Assembly (NCBI RefSeq): GCF_001941505.1
Contig: NZ_CP009248.1
Coordinates: 1,116,001-1,180,000 of the forward strand
DNA from: Corynebacterium sphenisci DSM 44792
GTDB lineage: Bacteria > Actinomycetota > Actinomycetes > Mycobacteriales > Mycobacteriaceae
Direction of reading: 5' to 3'
Length of the DNA: 64,000 nt
The notes under the pieces were generated by a model. The model was not told where the DNA came from and did not search any database. It was given only the letters and a program-made list of their open reading frames with translations. The translations under genes and the position numbers were made by a program. Positions 27,075-36,502 of this stretch are shown one piece after another. Each line of letters opens with the position of its first letter. Position 1 is the stretch's first letter.

Positions 27075-28211
27075 ATGAGCGACACCGCGACCGTCTACCC
27101 CTTCTCCGCCGTCGTCGGCCAGGACCGGCTGCGCCTGGCCCTGGTGCTCGGCGCCATCGCCCCGGAAATCGGCGGGGTGGTGATCCGCGGGGAGAAGGGC
27201 ACCGCGAAGACCACCGCGGTGCGCGCCCTGGCCCCGCTGCTGCGCGGGGCGCTGGTGAACCTGCCGCTGGGCGCCACCGAGGACCGGGTGGTCGGCTCCA
27301 TCGACGTGGAGACGGTGCTCACCACCGGCCGGGCCACGGTGCGCCCCGGCCTGCTCGCCGAGGCCGATGGCGGCATCCTCTACGTCGACGAGGTCAACCT
27401 GCTGCCGGACCACCTGGTCGACGTGCTGCTCGACGCCGCCGCCACCGGGCGGGTGACCATCGAGCGCGACGGGGTCTCCGAGACCCAGCACACCTCCTTC
27501 GTGCTGGTGGGCACCATGAACCCGGAGGAGGGGGAGCTGCGCCCGCAGCTGCTGGACCGCTTCGGCCTGGCCGTGGACGTCGCCGCCAGCCGGGAGCCGG
27601 CGGACCGGGTGGAGATCATCCGCCGCCGGATGGCCTTCGAGGAGTCCCCGGCGGCCTTCCGGTCCCGCTGGGCCGGGGCGGACGCCGACCTCGGCGCCCG
27701 GCTCACCCGGGCCCGGGCGGTGCTGCCGGAGGTGGTGCTCGACGATGCGGCGCTGGGCCGGATCGCGGTGCTGTGCGCCTCCTTCGACGTCGACGGGATG
27801 CGCGCGGACCTGGTGATCGCCCGGGCCGCCCGGGCGCACGCCGCCTGGCGCGCCGCCGTCGCGGACGGCCCCGCCGCCGGCGCGGTCCGGGTCGCCGACG
27901 AGGACATCCGGGTCGCCGCGGAGCTGGCGCTGCCGCACCGCCGCCGCCGGGACCCCTTCGACGAGCCGGGCCTGGACCCGGAGCAGCTCGACGAGGCGAT
28001 GGACCGGGCGCGGCGGGACTTCCCCGAGGAGCCCGGGGAGCCCGAGCCCGCCGGGGCGGGGGAGGACCCCGCCGGGGAGCCGGAGGGGGCGCAGCCGCCG
28101 CCGGCGGCCGGGGACGCCGACGCCGCCCCCGAGGCGGATCCCGAGGCCGGCGCGGAGGCGCCGGGGGAGGGGGGTCGCGCCGCCCAGGGCGCCCCCTTTC
28201 GCCGTCCGTGA
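27075..28211 (+). CDS. ChlI/BchI-type AAA+ chelatase subunit (first half of a split ChlI-ChlD gene)
   Basis: The 378-residue product has a full AAA+ motor: V-G-Q-D at the start, Walker [10 protein letters not shown], Walker [11 protein letters not shown], sensor V-G-T-M-N-P-E-E-G and arginine finger [12 protein letters not shown] helical lid ends with D-P-F-D-E-P-G-L, then an acidic Pro/Ala linker. In M. tuberculosis (Rv2850c) the same gene continues into a VWA domain. Here this frame stops at 28211 (CCG TGA C), and the VWA part continues in the +1 frame. Next to cobO, cobB and cobQ it probably belongs to cobalt insertion rather than magnesium chelation. TAGAAA lies 7 nt before the ATG. Confidence 0.9.
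   Translation: MSDTATVYPFSAVVGQDRLRLALVLGAIAPEIGGVVIRGEKGTAKTTAVRALAPLLRGALVNLPLGATEDRVVGSIDVETVLTTGRATVRPGLLAEADGGILYVDEVNLLPDHLVDVLLDAAATGRVTIERDGVSETQHTSFVLVGTMNPEEGELRPQLLDRFGLAVDVAASREPADRVEIIRRRMAFEESPAAFRSRWAGADADLGARLTRARAVLPEVVLDDAALGRIAVLCASFDVDGMRADLVIARAARAHAAWRAAVADGPAAGAVRVADEDIRVAAELALPHRRRRDPFDEPGLDPEQLDEAMDRARRDFPEEPGEPEPAGAGEDPAGEPEGAQPPPAAGDADAAPEADPEAGAEAPGEGGRAAQGAPFRRP
28030..28211 (+). other. Reading-frame transition zone of the split chelatase gene
   Basis: The +1 frame is open from 27817 to 28971 and overlaps the AAA frame up to 28211. Conserved AAA sequence ends at about 28000 in frame 0. Conserved pre-VWA sequence ([20 protein letters not shown]) starts at 28198 in frame +1. 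The switch must occur in the linker between. Candidate sites are the G-runs at 28163-28174, GCCCCCTTTC at 28191-28200, and CCG-TGA-C at 28206-28212, a weak termination context like that of prfB. Confidence 0.6.
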
Positions 28212-28284
28212 CATCCGGCTGCCCGGGGCCGGGGAGGGCCTGTCCGGGCGCCGCTCCGCCGCGCACGGGCCCCGCGGGGCCACG

Positions 28285-28971
28285 GTGCGCGCCATCGCCG
28301 GGGGGCACGGGGTGCACGTGCCCGGCACCGTCGCCGCCGCCGCCGGCCGCGGCGCCGTGGTCGAGGACGGCCGGCTGGCCCTCGAGACCCGGGACCTGCG
28401 CGGCGCGCTGCGCCGCGGCACCGAGTCGAACCTGGTGGTCTTCCTCGTCGACGCCTCCGGGTCGATGGCCGCCCGGGACCGGCTCTCCGCGGTCACCGGG
28501 GCGGTGACCTCCCTGCTGCGCGACGCCTACCAGAAGCGGGACACCGTGGCGGTGATCACCTTCCGCGGCCCGGGGGCGGAGGTGGCGCTGCCGGCGACCC
28601 GCTCCATCGACGCCGCGGTGCGCCGGCTCGCCCGGCTGCGCACCGGCGGGCGCACCCCCCTGGCCGAGGGCCTGGTGGAGGCGCTGCACCTGATCGAGCG
28701 GGAGCGCCGCCGCGAACCCGGCCGGCGGGCGCTGCTGGTGGTGCTCTCCGATGGCCGGGCCACCGGCCCCGGCGGCCGGGAGCGGGCCCGGGCCGCGGCG
28801 GCGGCGCTGCGCGAGCGCGGCGCCGCCGGGGCGGTGGTGGTGGACTGCGAATCCGGCCGGGTGCGGCTGGGCCTGGCCGCGGAGCTCGCCGACTCCCTCG
28901 GCGCGCCCTGCGTGCGGCTGGCCGCCCTCGACGCCGACGCGGTCGCCGGGGTGGTGCGCGCCGGGATCTGA
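28285..28971 (+). CDS. VWA domain of ChlD/cobaltochelatase type (second half, +1 frame)
   Basis: From the first GTG in this frame the product is 228 residues: a von Willebrand A domain with the metal site D-A-S-G-S-M, a T in G-G-R-T-P-L-A-E-G, and L-S-D-G-R-A-T. It is the integrin-like half of ChlD/BchD that couples the AAA ring to the chelatase. Starting at 28285 would drop the conserved R-L-P-G-A-G-E-G-x-x-G-R-R-S stretch encoded just upstream (from 28198), so the natural product is more likely a fusion made by frameshifting, or this is a one-base assembly or mutational error. No start codon with a Shine-Dalgarno is seen. Confidence 0.75.
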   Translation: MRAIAGGHGVHVPGTVAAAAGRGAVVEDGRLALETRDLRGALRRGTESNLVVFLVDASGSMAARDRLSAVTGAVTSLLRDAYQKRDTVAVITFRGPGAEVALPATRSIDAAVRRLARLRTGGRTPLAEGLVEALHLIERERRREPGRRALLVVLSDGRATGPGGRERARAAAAALRERGAAGAVVVDCESGRVRLGLAAELADSLGAPCVRLAALDADAVAGVVRAGI

Positions 28972-29022
28972 GCGCCGCGCGCGACCCGGGCGGCCGCCGC
29001 CCCGCGGCGCGCGGCAGCCGGA

Positions 29023-29057
29023 TATCGTGGGCGGGGAGCCGAGCCGAGGAGGAGCGC
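29023..29057 (+). promoter_or_regulatory. cobO promoter (TATCGT) and short leader
   Basis: TATCGT at 29023-29028 and GAGGAGGAG just before the ATG at 29058 give cobO its own promoter and a real Shine-Dalgarno. No cobalamin riboswitch is visible. Confidence 0.45.
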
Positions 29058-29678
29058 ATGCCGAAGGGCCGGGTGGATCCCGCGAACATCCCCGATGACG
29101 GGCTGACCACGAGGCAACGCCGGCTGCTGCCGGTCACCGCGGTGCACACCGGCCCCGGCAAGGGCAAGTCCACCGCCGCCTTCGGGATGGCGCTGCGCGC
29201 CTGGAACCAGGGCATGGGCATCGGGGTGTTCCAGTTCGTGAAATCCGCGAAATGGCGGGTCGGCGAGGAGGCGGTGTTCCGCCGCCTCGGGGAGCTGCAC
29301 GAGGCCACCGGGGAGGGCGGGGCCGTGGAATGGCACAAGATGGGCGAGGGCTGGTCCTGGGCCCGCAAACGCGGCGCCGAGGCCGACCACGCCCGCGCCG
29401 CCGCCGAGGGCTGGGCGGAGATCCGCCGCCGGCTGGCGGCGCAGGCGCATGACCTCTACGTCCTCGACGAGTTCACCTACCCGCTGAACTGGGGCTGGAT
29501 CGACCTCGACGAGGTGGTGGCGACCCTGGCGGACCGGCCCGGCCGGCAGCATGTGGTGATGACCGGGCGCGACGCCCCGGAGGCGCTCCTCGGCGTCGCC
29601 GACCTGGTCACCGAGATGACGAAGGTGAAGCACCCGATGGACGCCGGCCGCAAGGGCCAGCGGGGCATCGAGTGGTGA
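29058..29678 (+). CDS. cobO: Cob(I)yrinic acid a,c-diamide adenosyltransferase
   Basis: CobO transfers the adenosyl group of ATP to the reduced corrinoid cobalt. The product is 206 aa, of the CobA/CobO/BtuR fold. The P-loop T-G-P-G-K-G-K-S-T is at residues 31-39, Q-F-V-K-S-A-K-W follows, and D-E-F-T-Y-P-L-N-W-G and M-T-G-R-D-A-P-E occupy the second half. K-V-K-H-P-M-D-A-G-R-K-G-Q-R-G-I-E-W is the family's C-terminal signature. It overlaps cobB by 4 nt (GTGA), giving a two-gene unit. Confidence 0.97.
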   Translation: MPKGRVDPANIPDDGLTTRQRRLLPVTAVHTGPGKGKSTAAFGMALRAWNQGMGIGVFQFVKSAKWRVGEEAVFRRLGELHEATGEGGAVEWHKMGEGWSWARKRGAEADHARAAAEGWAEIRRRLAAQAHDLYVLDEFTYPLNWGWIDLDEVVATLADRPGRQHVVMTGRDAPEALLGVADLVTEMTKVKHPMDAGRKGQRGIEW

Positions 29679-31063
29679 GCGCCGCCCCGGCGGTGGTCAT
29701 CGCCGCGGCCTCCTCCGGCGCCGGCAAGACCACCCTGGCCACCGGGCTGATGGCGGCCCTGGCCCGCCGCGGCCCGGTCGCCCCCTTCAAGGTCGGCCCC
29801 GACTACATCGACCCCGGCTACCACCGGCTGGCCACCGGGCGGGCCGGGCGCAACCTGGACCCGGTGCTCTGCGGGGCCGGGCGGGTCGGCCCGCTCTACG
29901 CCCATGGCGCCGCCGGGGCGCGGATCGCCGTGGTGGAGGGGGTGATGGGCCTCTTCGACGGCCGGATCGGCGGGGATCCGCTGCGCGCGGAGGGCTCCAC
30001 CGCCGAGGTCGCCGCCCTGCTCGGCGCGCCGGTGGTGCTGGTCGTCGACGCCCGGGCGATGAGCCAGTCCACCGCGGCGCTGGTGCACGGCTTCGCCACC
30101 TTCGACCCCCGGGTGGCGGTGGCCGGGGTGATCCTCAACCGGGTGGGCTCGCCGCGGCATGCCGCGGTGGCCACCGCCGCGATCGAGGCCGCCGGCACCC
30201 CGGTGCTCGGGGCGGTGCCCCGGGTGGACGGGGCCGCCGTGCCCTCCCGGCACCTGGGCCTGGTCACCGCCGACGAGGGCGGGGCCGCCGCCGCGGCGGC
30301 GGTGGCCGCGATGGCCGACCTGGTGGAGGCGCACGTGGACCTGGACCGGCTGACCGCCCTCGCCGGCCTCGGCGCCGGCGTCGCCGAGGAGCCCTGGGAT
30401 CCGGCGGCCGAACTCGGGGCCGCCGCGGCGGCGCCGGGCACCGGCCCCCGCGTGGCCCTGGCCGCCGGGCCGGCGTTCAGCTTCGCCTACGCCGAGCACG
30501 CGGAGCTGCTCGCCGCCGCCGGGGCGGAGGTCGCCGTGTTCGACCCGCTGGTCGACGAGCTGCCCGAGGCGGCGGCGGTGATCCTGCCCGGCGGCTTCCC
30601 CGAGGAGCATGCCGAGGCGCTGTCCGCCCGGGCCGATCTCGCCGCGGCGCTGCGCGCGGCGGTGCACCGGGGGGCGGTGGTGCACGCCGAATGCGCCGGT
30701 CTGCTCCTGCTGCTCGAGGAGCTCGCCGGCCTGCCGATGTGCGGGGTGCTGCCCGGGTCGGCGGCGATGTCGCCGCGGCTCACCCTGGGCTACCGGGAGG
30801 CGGTGGCGCTGTCGGATTCCGCGCTCGGCCCGGCCGGGGCGCGGGTGCGCGGCCACGAGTTCCACCGCACCGCCCTGGACGCGGCGGGGCTGCGCGCCGC
30901 CCGCGCCGCCGGCTGGACCCCGGCCTGGGGCTGGCGCGATGAGCGCGGTCCGGTCACCGAGGGCCTGGTGCACCCCTCCGGCCGGGTGCACGCCTCCTAC
31001 CTGCACCTGCACCCGGCGGGCAACCCCGCCGGGATCGCCGGCCTGGTCGCCGCCGCGCGCTGA
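29675..31063 (+). CDS. cobB: Cobyrinic acid a,c-diamide synthase
   Basis: CobB amidates the a and c carboxylates of cobyrinate (or hydrogenobyrinate), using glutamine. The 462-residue product has an ATP-binding half with A-S-S-G-A-G-K-T-T, F-K-V-G-P-D-Y-I-D-P and V-E-G-V-M-G-L-F-D-G. A glutaminase half follows with G-G-F-P-E-E-H and the Cys in H-A-E-C-A-G-L-L. F-K-V-G-P-D-Y-I-D-P distinguishes it from CobQ. Two adjacent GTGs (29672, 29675) could start it; the second overlaps the cobO stop and is preferred. Confidence 0.96.
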   Translation: MSAAPAVVIAAASSGAGKTTLATGLMAALARRGPVAPFKVGPDYIDPGYHRLATGRAGRNLDPVLCGAGRVGPLYAHGAAGARIAVVEGVMGLFDGRIGGDPLRAEGSTAEVAALLGAPVVLVVDARAMSQSTAALVHGFATFDPRVAVAGVILNRVGSPRHAAVATAAIEAAGTPVLGAVPRVDGAAVPSRHLGLVTADEGGAAAAAAVAAMADLVEAHVDLDRLTALAGLGAGVAEEPWDPAAELGAAAAAPGTGPRVALAAGPAFSFAYAEHAELLAAAGAEVAVFDPLVDELPEAAAVILPGGFPEEHAEALSARADLAAALRAAVHRGAVVHAECAGLLLLLEELAGLPMCGVLPGSAAMSPRLTLGYREAVALSDSALGPAGARVRGHEFHRTALDAAGLRAARAAGWTPAWGWRDERGPVTEGLVHPSGRVHASYLHLHPAGNPAGIAGLVAAAR

Positions 31064-31118
31064 GCGCCCGGCGGCGCCCGGTGCCGGGGTGGCCGCCGGC
31101 CGGGGCGGGCCGGATCGC

Positions 31119-31124
31119 TAAAAT
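31119..31124 (+). promoter_or_regulatory. -10 box TAAAAT for the CobA/CysG gene
   Basis: TAAAAT ends 7 nt before the ATG at 31132, the closest match to the -10 consensus in this part and a leaderless start. Confidence 0.55.
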
Positions 31125-31131
31125 CCGGTGC

Positions 31132-32223
31132 ATGAGCCTGCAGTTGAAGGGGCGGCCGGTGCTGGTCGTCGGCGCCTCCACCCTCGCCGAACGCGTGATC
31201 CCGGATCTCCTCGACGCCGGGGCGGAGGTCACCGTCTGCGAGGGCGGGGAGATCACCACCGTGATCGAGGCCTGGGCGGAGGCCGGGCGGATCTCGCTGT
31301 ACCGGACCACCTTCACCGCGGCGATGATCTGGGGCAAGTCCCTGGTGGTGCTCTGCGATCCGGGGCTGCGCCGGGAGGTCAGCGTGGAGGCCGCCCGCCG
31401 CGGCACCCTGGTCGACGACGCCACCGGCGGGGAGGCCGCCGACGTGCGCCGGGTCACCGGCCGGCGGGCCTCCCGGGCCGGGGATCTCGCCGGCACCGTG
31501 GCCCTGGTCGGCGGCGGCCCCGGGGACCCGGGGCTCATCACCGTGGAGGGCCGCCGGCTGCTGCGGCTGGCCGATGTGGTGGTCGCCGACCACCTGGCCC
31601 CGCTGTCCCTGCTCGGGGAGCTGGACCCGGACGTGGAGATCATCGACGCGGCGAAGCTGCCCTACGGCCGGGCGATGGCCCAGGACCGGATCCACGAGCT
31701 GCTCGCCGACCGGGCCCGGCAGGGCCTGTTCGTGGTGCGGCTCAAGGGCGGCGACCCCTACGTCTTCGGCCGCGGCTGGGAGGAGCACGCCGCCATGGTC
31801 GAGGCGGGCATCCCGGTGCGGGCGGTGCCCGGGATCACCTCCGCGGTGGCGGTGCCCGCCGCAGCCGGGATCCCGGTGACCCGGCGCGGGCTCACCCACG
31901 ATCTGGCGATCGTCTCCGGGCACCTGCCCCCGGGGCACCCGGAGTCCCTGGTGGACTGGCCGGCGCTGGGCCGGCTGCGCGGCACCGTGGTGGTGATCAT
32001 GGGGGTGCGCAACGGCCCGGCGATCGCGGCGGCGCTCATCGAGGGCGGCCGGGACCCGGGCACCCCGGCGGCGGTGGTGCAGGAGGGCACCACCGCCAAC
32101 CAGCGCAGCCTGCGCTGCACCCTGGGCGAGCTGGGGCGGCGGCTCGTGGACGAGGGGGTGCGCCCGCCGGCGGTGCTGGTGATCGGCGAGGTCGCCGCCG
32201 CCGACGGGGCCGGGGGGCGCTGA
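31132..32223 (+). CDS. cobA: Uroporphyrinogen-III C-methyltransferase with N-terminal CysG-like domain
   Basis: The 363-residue product is a two-domain fusion. The C-terminal 230 residues form a SUMT methyltransferase ([32 protein letters not shown]) that makes precorrin-2, the branch point to siroheme and cobalamin. The first 120 residues resemble the NAD-dependent precorrin-2 dehydrogenase fold of CysG. The dinucleotide motif reads V-V-G-A-S-T-L-A, lacking the usual G-G-G, so oxidation or ferrochelation is uncertain. The equivalent M. tuberculosis gene in this position is annotated cysG. It has its own leaderless promoter. Confidence 0.92.
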   Translation: MSLQLKGRPVLVVGASTLAERVIPDLLDAGAEVTVCEGGEITTVIEAWAEAGRISLYRTTFTAAMIWGKSLVVLCDPGLRREVSVEAARRGTLVDDATGGEAADVRRVTGRRASRAGDLAGTVALVGGGPGDPGLITVEGRRLLRLADVVVADHLAPLSLLGELDPDVEIIDAAKLPYGRAMAQDRIHELLADRARQGLFVVRLKGGDPYVFGRGWEEHAAMVEAGIPVRAVPGITSAVAVPAAAGIPVTRRGLTHDLAIVSGHLPPGHPESLVDWPALGRLRGTVVVIMGVRNGPAIAAALIEGGRDPGTPAAVVQEGTTANQRSLRCTLGELGRRLVDEGVRPPAVLVIGEVAAADGAGGR

Positions 32224-32248
32224 CCGGCTCCGCCGCCCCGCCCGGGGC

Positions 32249-32998
32249 TCAACCCGGGTGCGCGGTCACCTCGATGACCCCGTCGGCGGCCGCCGCGGCG
32301 TCCAGGCCGGCGGCCCGGGCGGCGGCGACCATCGCCGCCCGGTCGGCCAGCGGGCGCTCCGCGTCGGCGCGGGCCAGGGCCCGGGCGAGCAGGCCCTTGT
32401 GGTGCTTGTTGTGGTGCGAGACCACCTTCCCGGCGGCGGTGACCACCCGGGCGGTGATCGCCGCGGGGGCCCGGCCCAGGTTCACGTAGCCCCCGGAGCG
32501 CAGGTCCAGCACCGGCCCCGGCAGCGTGGCGAGCGCCGCCGGCAGCGCGCCGGCCCAGCGGGCCCGCATGGTCGGCGGCGCCGCCGCCGGGTCGGCCCGG
32601 CGGGGCAGCTTCGCCCCCGCGGAGAGCCGGTAGCGCGGGATCGGGTCATCGGCGCGCAGCAGCCCGAACAGCGCCGAGCCGATGAGCAGCCGGGACCGCT
32701 CCGCGGGGTCGAGCGTGGCCGCGTCCAGGGCGTCGTAGAGCACCCCGGTGTAGCGGTCCAGGGCGGCCATGGTGGGCGCGGTGGCCAGCTCCCGGTCCGC
32801 GTCGACCTCCGCGGCCAGCCGGGGGCCCAGGCCGAGCGCCGCCATCGCCCGGTCCCGGTCGGCGGCCAGGGCCGTCAGATCCGCGGCGATCTCGGCGCGG
32901 ACGCCGGCCAGCTCCGGGAAGCCCAGCGCCGCCGGGTCCAGCGGGGCCCCGGCGCCGCCGGGGGCCTTCGTCTCCGAGGGGGGCAGGATGATGCGCAT
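32249..32998 (-). CDS. yaaA: YaaA family peroxide-stress protein
   Basis: The 249-residue product begins [11 protein letters not shown], the near-invariant YaaA/DUF328 start. It contains [22 protein letters not shown] and H-H-N-K-H-H-K-G. In E. coli YaaA limits free iron during peroxide stress and binds DNA. The start at 32998 is supported by TAGCAT (33010-33005), 6 nt upstream. It is convergent with the CobA gene and divergent from proS. Confidence 0.93.
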   Translation of the reverse strand: MRIILPPSETKAPGGAGAPLDPAALGFPELAGVRAEIAADLTALAADRDRAMAALGLGPRLAAEVDADRELATAPTMAALDRYTGVLYDALDAATLDPAERSRLLIGSALFGLLRADDPIPRYRLSAGAKLPRRADPAAAPPTMRARWAGALPAALATLPGPVLDLRSGGYVNLGRAPAAITARVVTAAGKVVSHHNKHHKGLLARALARADAERPLADRAAMVAAARAAGLDAAAAADGVIEVTAHPG

Positions 32999-33060
32999 GC
33001 GGTGATGCTACCGCGGCCGCCCCCGGCGGCCCGGCGGCCTCGGCCGCCCGGGGCAGCGGC

Positions 33061-33066
33061 TAGACT
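33061..33066 (+). promoter_or_regulatory. -10 box TAGACT for proS
   Basis: TAGACT ends 7 nt before the ATG at 33074. The same hexamer and spacing recur at rimP. Confidence 0.55.
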
Positions 33067-33073
33067 GCCGGGC

Positions 33074-34825
33074 ATGATTCAGCGAATGTCCCGGCTGTTC
33101 CTGCGCACCCTGCGCGAGGATCCGGCCGATGCGGAAGTCACCAGCCACAAGCTCCTCGTCCGGGCCGGGTACATGCGCCGCGTCGCCCCCGGCGTGTATT
33201 CGCTGCTGCCCCTGGGGCTGCGCCTGATGCGCAATATCGAGACGGTGGTGCGCGAGGAGATGGACGCCATCGGCGCCCAGGAGATCCTGCTGCCGGCGCT
33301 GCTGCCCCGGGAGCCCTACGAGGCCTCCGACCGGTGGACCGAGTACGGGGACAACCTGTTCCGGCTCAAGGACCGCCGCGACAACGACTACCTGCTCGGG
33401 CCCACCCACGAGGAGATCTTCACCCTCATGGTGAAGGACCTGTACTCCTCGTACAAGGACTTCCCGGCGATCCTGTACCAGATCCAGACCAAGTACCGGG
33501 ACGAGGAGCGGCCCCGGGCGGGCATCCTGCGCGGCCGCGAGTTCGTGATGAAGGACTCCTACTCCTTCGACATGGACGAGGCCGGGCTGGAGGCCGCCTA
33601 CCAGGCGCACCGCACCGCCTACCGCCGGATCTTCGACCGCCTCGGCGTGGACTACGTGATCTGCTCCGCGATGAGCGGGGCGATGGGCGGCTCCGCCAGC
33701 GAGGAGTTCCTCGCCGTCGCCGAGGCGGGGGAGGACACCTTCGTGCGCTCCACCGGCTCCGATTACGCCGCCAACGTGGAGGCGGTGACCACCCCCGCAC
33801 CGGAGCCGGGGCCCGTCGAGGGGCTGCCGGAGGCGGTGGTGCACCCCACCCCGGGGGCGACCACCATCGCCGCCCTGGTGGACTGGGCCGGCCGCGCCCT
33901 GCCGGAGCGCGCGGTGACCGCCGCGGACACCCTCAAGCTCATCCTGCTCGCGGTCACCGAACCCGGCGGGGAGGAGGAGCTGCTCGGGGTGGCCATCCCC
34001 GGCGACCGCGAGGTGGACATGAAGCGGGTGGAGGCGGCCCTGGAGCCGGCCGCGGTGCGCCTGGCCGAGGACGCCGACTTCGCCCGGCACCCCTTCCTGG
34101 TGAAGGGCTTCATCGGCCCGCGGGCGCTGGCCGCCCACGGGGTGCGCCTGCTGGTGGACCCGCGCGTGGTGGCCGGCACCTCCTGGATCGCCGGCGCCGA
34201 CGCGCCGGACGCCCATGTGGTGGACCTGGTCTGCGGCCGGGACTTCACCCCGGACGGCACCATCGAGGCCGCCGAGATCCGGGAGGGCGACCCCGCCCCG
34301 GACGGCCGGGGCACCCTCACCCTGGACCGCGGCATCGAGATCGGGCACATCTTCCAGCTGGGCCGCAAGTACACCGACGCCTTCGAGGTGGACATCCTCG
34401 ACGAGTCCGGCAAACGGGCCCGGCCCACCATGGGCTCCTACGGGATCGGGGTGTCCCGGCTGGTGGGGGTGCTCGCCGAGCAGCTCAGCGACGAGCGCGG
34501 GCTGCGCTGGCCCGCCTCGGTGGCCCCGTACCAGGCGCATGTGGTGATCGCGAACAAGGACGCCGCCGCCGGGGAGGCCGCCGAGCGGCTGGCCGGGGAC
34601 CTCGACGCCGCCGGGGTGAGCACCCTGCTCGACGACCGGCCGAAGGTCAGCCCCGGGGTGAAGTTCCGCGACTCCGAACTGCTCGGCATGCCGGTGGTGG
34701 TGGTCGTCGGCCGCGGTTTCTCCGACGGGCTGGTGGAGCTGCGCGACCGGATGGGCGGGGGGACCCGGGAGGTCCCCTACGCCGAGGCGGTCGCCGCGGT
34801 GCGCGCCCTGGTGCGCGGCGACTGA
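33074..34825 (+). CDS. proS: Prolyl-tRNA synthetase (bacterial type with editing domain)
   Basis: ProS charges tRNA-Pro. The 583-residue product has the class II motifs: motif 1 around [11 protein letters not shown], motif 2 with [16 protein letters not shown], and motif 3 with [10 protein letters not shown]. An INS editing domain fills about residues 225-385, and an anticodon-binding domain ends the protein (P-x-Q-A-H-V-V). The size and insertion mark the bacterial form. The leaderless promoter fixes the start, and a 16-bp hairpin closes it. Confidence 0.97.
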   Translation: MIQRMSRLFLRTLREDPADAEVTSHKLLVRAGYMRRVAPGVYSLLPLGLRLMRNIETVVREEMDAIGAQEILLPALLPREPYEASDRWTEYGDNLFRLKDRRDNDYLLGPTHEEIFTLMVKDLYSSYKDFPAILYQIQTKYRDEERPRAGILRGREFVMKDSYSFDMDEAGLEAAYQAHRTAYRRIFDRLGVDYVICSAMSGAMGGSASEEFLAVAEAGEDTFVRSTGSDYAANVEAVTTPAPEPGPVEGLPEAVVHPTPGATTIAALVDWAGRALPERAVTAADTLKLILLAVTEPGGEEELLGVAIPGDREVDMKRVEAALEPAAVRLAEDADFARHPFLVKGFIGPRALAAHGVRLLVDPRVVAGTSWIAGADAPDAHVVDLVCGRDFTPDGTIEAAEIREGDPAPDGRGTLTLDRGIEIGHIFQLGRKYTDAFEVDILDESGKRARPTMGSYGIGVSRLVGVLAEQLSDERGLRWPASVAPYQAHVVIANKDAAAGEAAERLAGDLDAAGVSTLLDDRPKVSPGVKFRDSELLGMPVVVVVGRGFSDGLVELRDRMGGGTREVPYAEAVAAVRALVRGD

Positions 34826-34843
34826 GCCCGGCGGGCCCGCGGC

Positions 34844-34880
34844 CGGCGCCCCGCATCCCCCGGCGGGGTGCGGGGCGCCG
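34844..34880. terminator. 16-bp hairpin between convergent proS and DUF4439 gene
   Basis: Bases 34844-34860 pair with 34865-34880 around a CGGC loop, with one bulged T. It is likely bidirectional. Confidence 0.6.
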
Positions 34881-34885
34881 TCCGG

Positions 34886-35872
34886 TCACCCGCCGGCGCC
34901 CGGGGCGGCGCCGCCCAGGCCGGGCACCGCCGCGGTGGGCTCGCCCGCGAAAACCGCGGCCCCGGCCTGCGCCAGACCCGCGGCCTGCAGCGCGAAGAAG
35001 CGCACCCCCGGCTCATGGGCCTCGGCGAGCACCCCGCGCCAGGCCCGCGCCGCGGCGCGCTCCAGCTCCGCGGCGAACTCGCCCGGATCGGCGTCCGGGT
35101 CCGCCCCGCCGGCCGGGGCGTAGCCGGCCGGGGCGGCCGGCACCTCCGCGCCGGCGGCGTCGAGCACCCGGATCACCTCATCGCGCACCCGGCGGTGCCG
35201 GTCCGCGGAGGTCGCCGTGGACTCGGCCAGGCCGGCCGGCACCCGGGGCGCGGCCACCCCCATGCCGTAGATCAGCTGGTACTCGGCGGCCAGCGCCCCG
35301 GCGAGCAGCCCGGCATCCGCCGGACCGGGCTCGGCGCCCTCGAACAGGGGGGTCAGCTCCGCCCACTCCACCTCCGCCTCCCGCGCGGCGAGCACGATCC
35401 CGCCGGTGACCGCGGCGGCGACCAGCACCGGGAACTCCTCGCGCAGCGGGCCGTCGGCCAGCGCCTCCGGCAGCAGCGGCGAACGCAGCGAATCCAGCAG
35501 CAGCTCCCGGGCCCCGGTGCCCTCCGCCGGGTCCGCGGCGGCCTCCGGGTCGGCGACGCAGGACTGCGGGGCGGTGCCGTCCTCCCGGGTGCCGCAGGCC
35601 CGCTCGATTTCGGCCGCGAGCACCCGGGCGTGCTCCACCCGGGCACCGGCATCCTCACCCAGGCGCAGCACGTCCCGGTTGGCCAGGGCCAGCTGGGCGC
35701 GCAGCAGCGCATCGGGGCGCGGTTCGGTGATCCCGCAGCCGGCCGCGGCGGCCAGCCCCGCCCCGGCCAGGCCCAGGGCGCCGCCGAGGAAGACGCGGCG
35801 GCTGGGCCGGGCGGCGGTGGCGCGGGGCCGGTCGGCGGGGGCGGGGACGGGGGTCATTCGCGGCACGCTCAC
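34886..35872 (-). CDS. Tat-exported DUF4439 (ferritin-like) lipoprotein
   Basis: The product, about 328 aa, begins with a twin-arginine signal, S-R-R-V-F-L-G-G, a hydrophobic Gly/Ala/Leu stretch and a lipobox-like A-A-A-G-C. Two helical regions follow, rich in Ala and Glu. The C-terminal one (Y-Q-L-I-Y-G-M-G-V and the long helices around it) matches DUF4439, a ferritin-like fold seen beside rimP in corynebacteria and mycobacteria. The middle contains C-G-T-R-E-D-G-T and S-C-V-A-D. Function is unknown; a metal-binding role is suggested only by the fold. GTG 35872 is taken, 6 nt after CACGAT; ATG 35857 is the alternative. Confidence 0.8.
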   Translation of the reverse strand: MSVPRMTPVPAPADRPRATAARPSRRVFLGGALGLAGAGLAAAAGCGITEPRPDALLRAQLALANRDVLRLGEDAGARVEHARVLAAEIERACGTREDGTAPQSCVADPEAAADPAEGTGARELLLDSLRSPLLPEALADGPLREEFPVLVAAAVTGGIVLAAREAEVEWAELTPLFEGAEPGPADAGLLAGALAAEYQLIYGMGVAAPRVPAGLAESTATSADRHRRVRDEVIRVLDAAGAEVPAAPAGYAPAGGADPDADPGEFAAELERAAARAWRGVLAEAHEPGVRFFALQAAGLAQAGAAVFAGEPTAAVPGLGGAAPGAGG

Positions 35873-35901
35873 GCGACCATCGTGCCAGAACCGGGGGCCG
35901 A

Positions 35902-35907
35902 TAGACT
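35902..35907 (+). promoter_or_regulatory. -10 box TAGACT for rimP-nusA
   Basis: TAGACT ends 7 nt before the rimP ATG at 35915, giving a leaderless start for the translation-factor operon. Confidence 0.55.
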
Positions 35908-35914
35908 CGGCGGC

Positions 35915-36502
35915 ATGGCAATTCCCAGCCCCCACGTCATCCGCGAGATCATCACCGGCGCGGTCGCCGGCCGGGGCCTGGACGTCGAGGACGTCCGGGT
36001 CGTCCGGGCCGGCGCCAAGTCCCAGGTCACCGTGCTCGTCGACGGGGACACCCCGCCCGACCTGGACGCCCTGGAGCGGGTCACCGCCGAGGTCTCCGCC
36101 GCCCTGGACGCCGCCGAGGCCGCCGGCCGGGCCGAGTTCGGCGCCCAGCCCTACACCCTGGAGGTCTCCACCCCGGGGGTGGACCACCCCCTGACCGAGC
36201 CGCGGCACTGGCGGCGCAACCGGGGCCGGCTGGTGCGGCTGCCCGGCGACGCCGGGCTGGCCCGGATCGGCGCCCTGGACCCCGACGGCGCCCGGGTGGT
36301 GCTGGTCGACGCCGCCGCACCCGGCGGCCGGGGCCGCGGCGGGCGGGCCGGCGGCTCCGGCCCGGGCCTGCGGGTGGCCGGGTTGGGTGCGGTGGCCGGG
36401 GCGGTGGTAGAAGTTGAGTTCGGCCCGGCGCCCCGCCCGGAGGCGGAGCTGGCCGGGCTGGACTTCACCGCAGCCCGCACCCGCCTGGAGGAAGACAAGT
36501 GA
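35915..36502 (+). CDS. rimP: Ribosome maturation factor RimP
   Basis: RimP assists assembly of the 30S subunit. The 195-residue product has the N-terminal domain ending in [15 protein letters not shown] (the family signature S-P-G-x-x-R/H-P-L). An SH3-like C-terminal domain follows with G-A-V-V-E-V-E-F. A Gly/Arg-rich loop between them (R-G-R-G-G-R-A-G-G) is an insertion seen in GC-rich actinobacteria. The stop overlaps the GTG of nusA. Confidence 0.95.
   Translation: MAIPSPHVIREIITGAVAGRGLDVEDVRVVRAGAKSQVTVLVDGDTPPDLDALERVTAEVSAALDAAEAAGRAEFGAQPYTLEVSTPGVDHPLTEPRHWRRNRGRLVRLPGDAGLARIGALDPDGARVVLVDAAAPGGRGRGGRAGGSGPGLRVAGLGAVAGAVVEVEFGPAPRPEAELAGLDFTAARTRLEEDK

Noticed and set aside
28191..28200. 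Classic -1 slippery heptamer at the chelatase frame change
   Set aside because: The required shift is +1 (or -2), not -1, so an X-XXY-YYZ heptamer would not join the two halves.
20374..32248. Cobalamin riboswitch upstream of cob genes
   Set aside because: I looked in the gaps before cobQ, the chelatase gene, cobO and the CobA gene. They are short or leaderless and show no conserved B12-box sequence.
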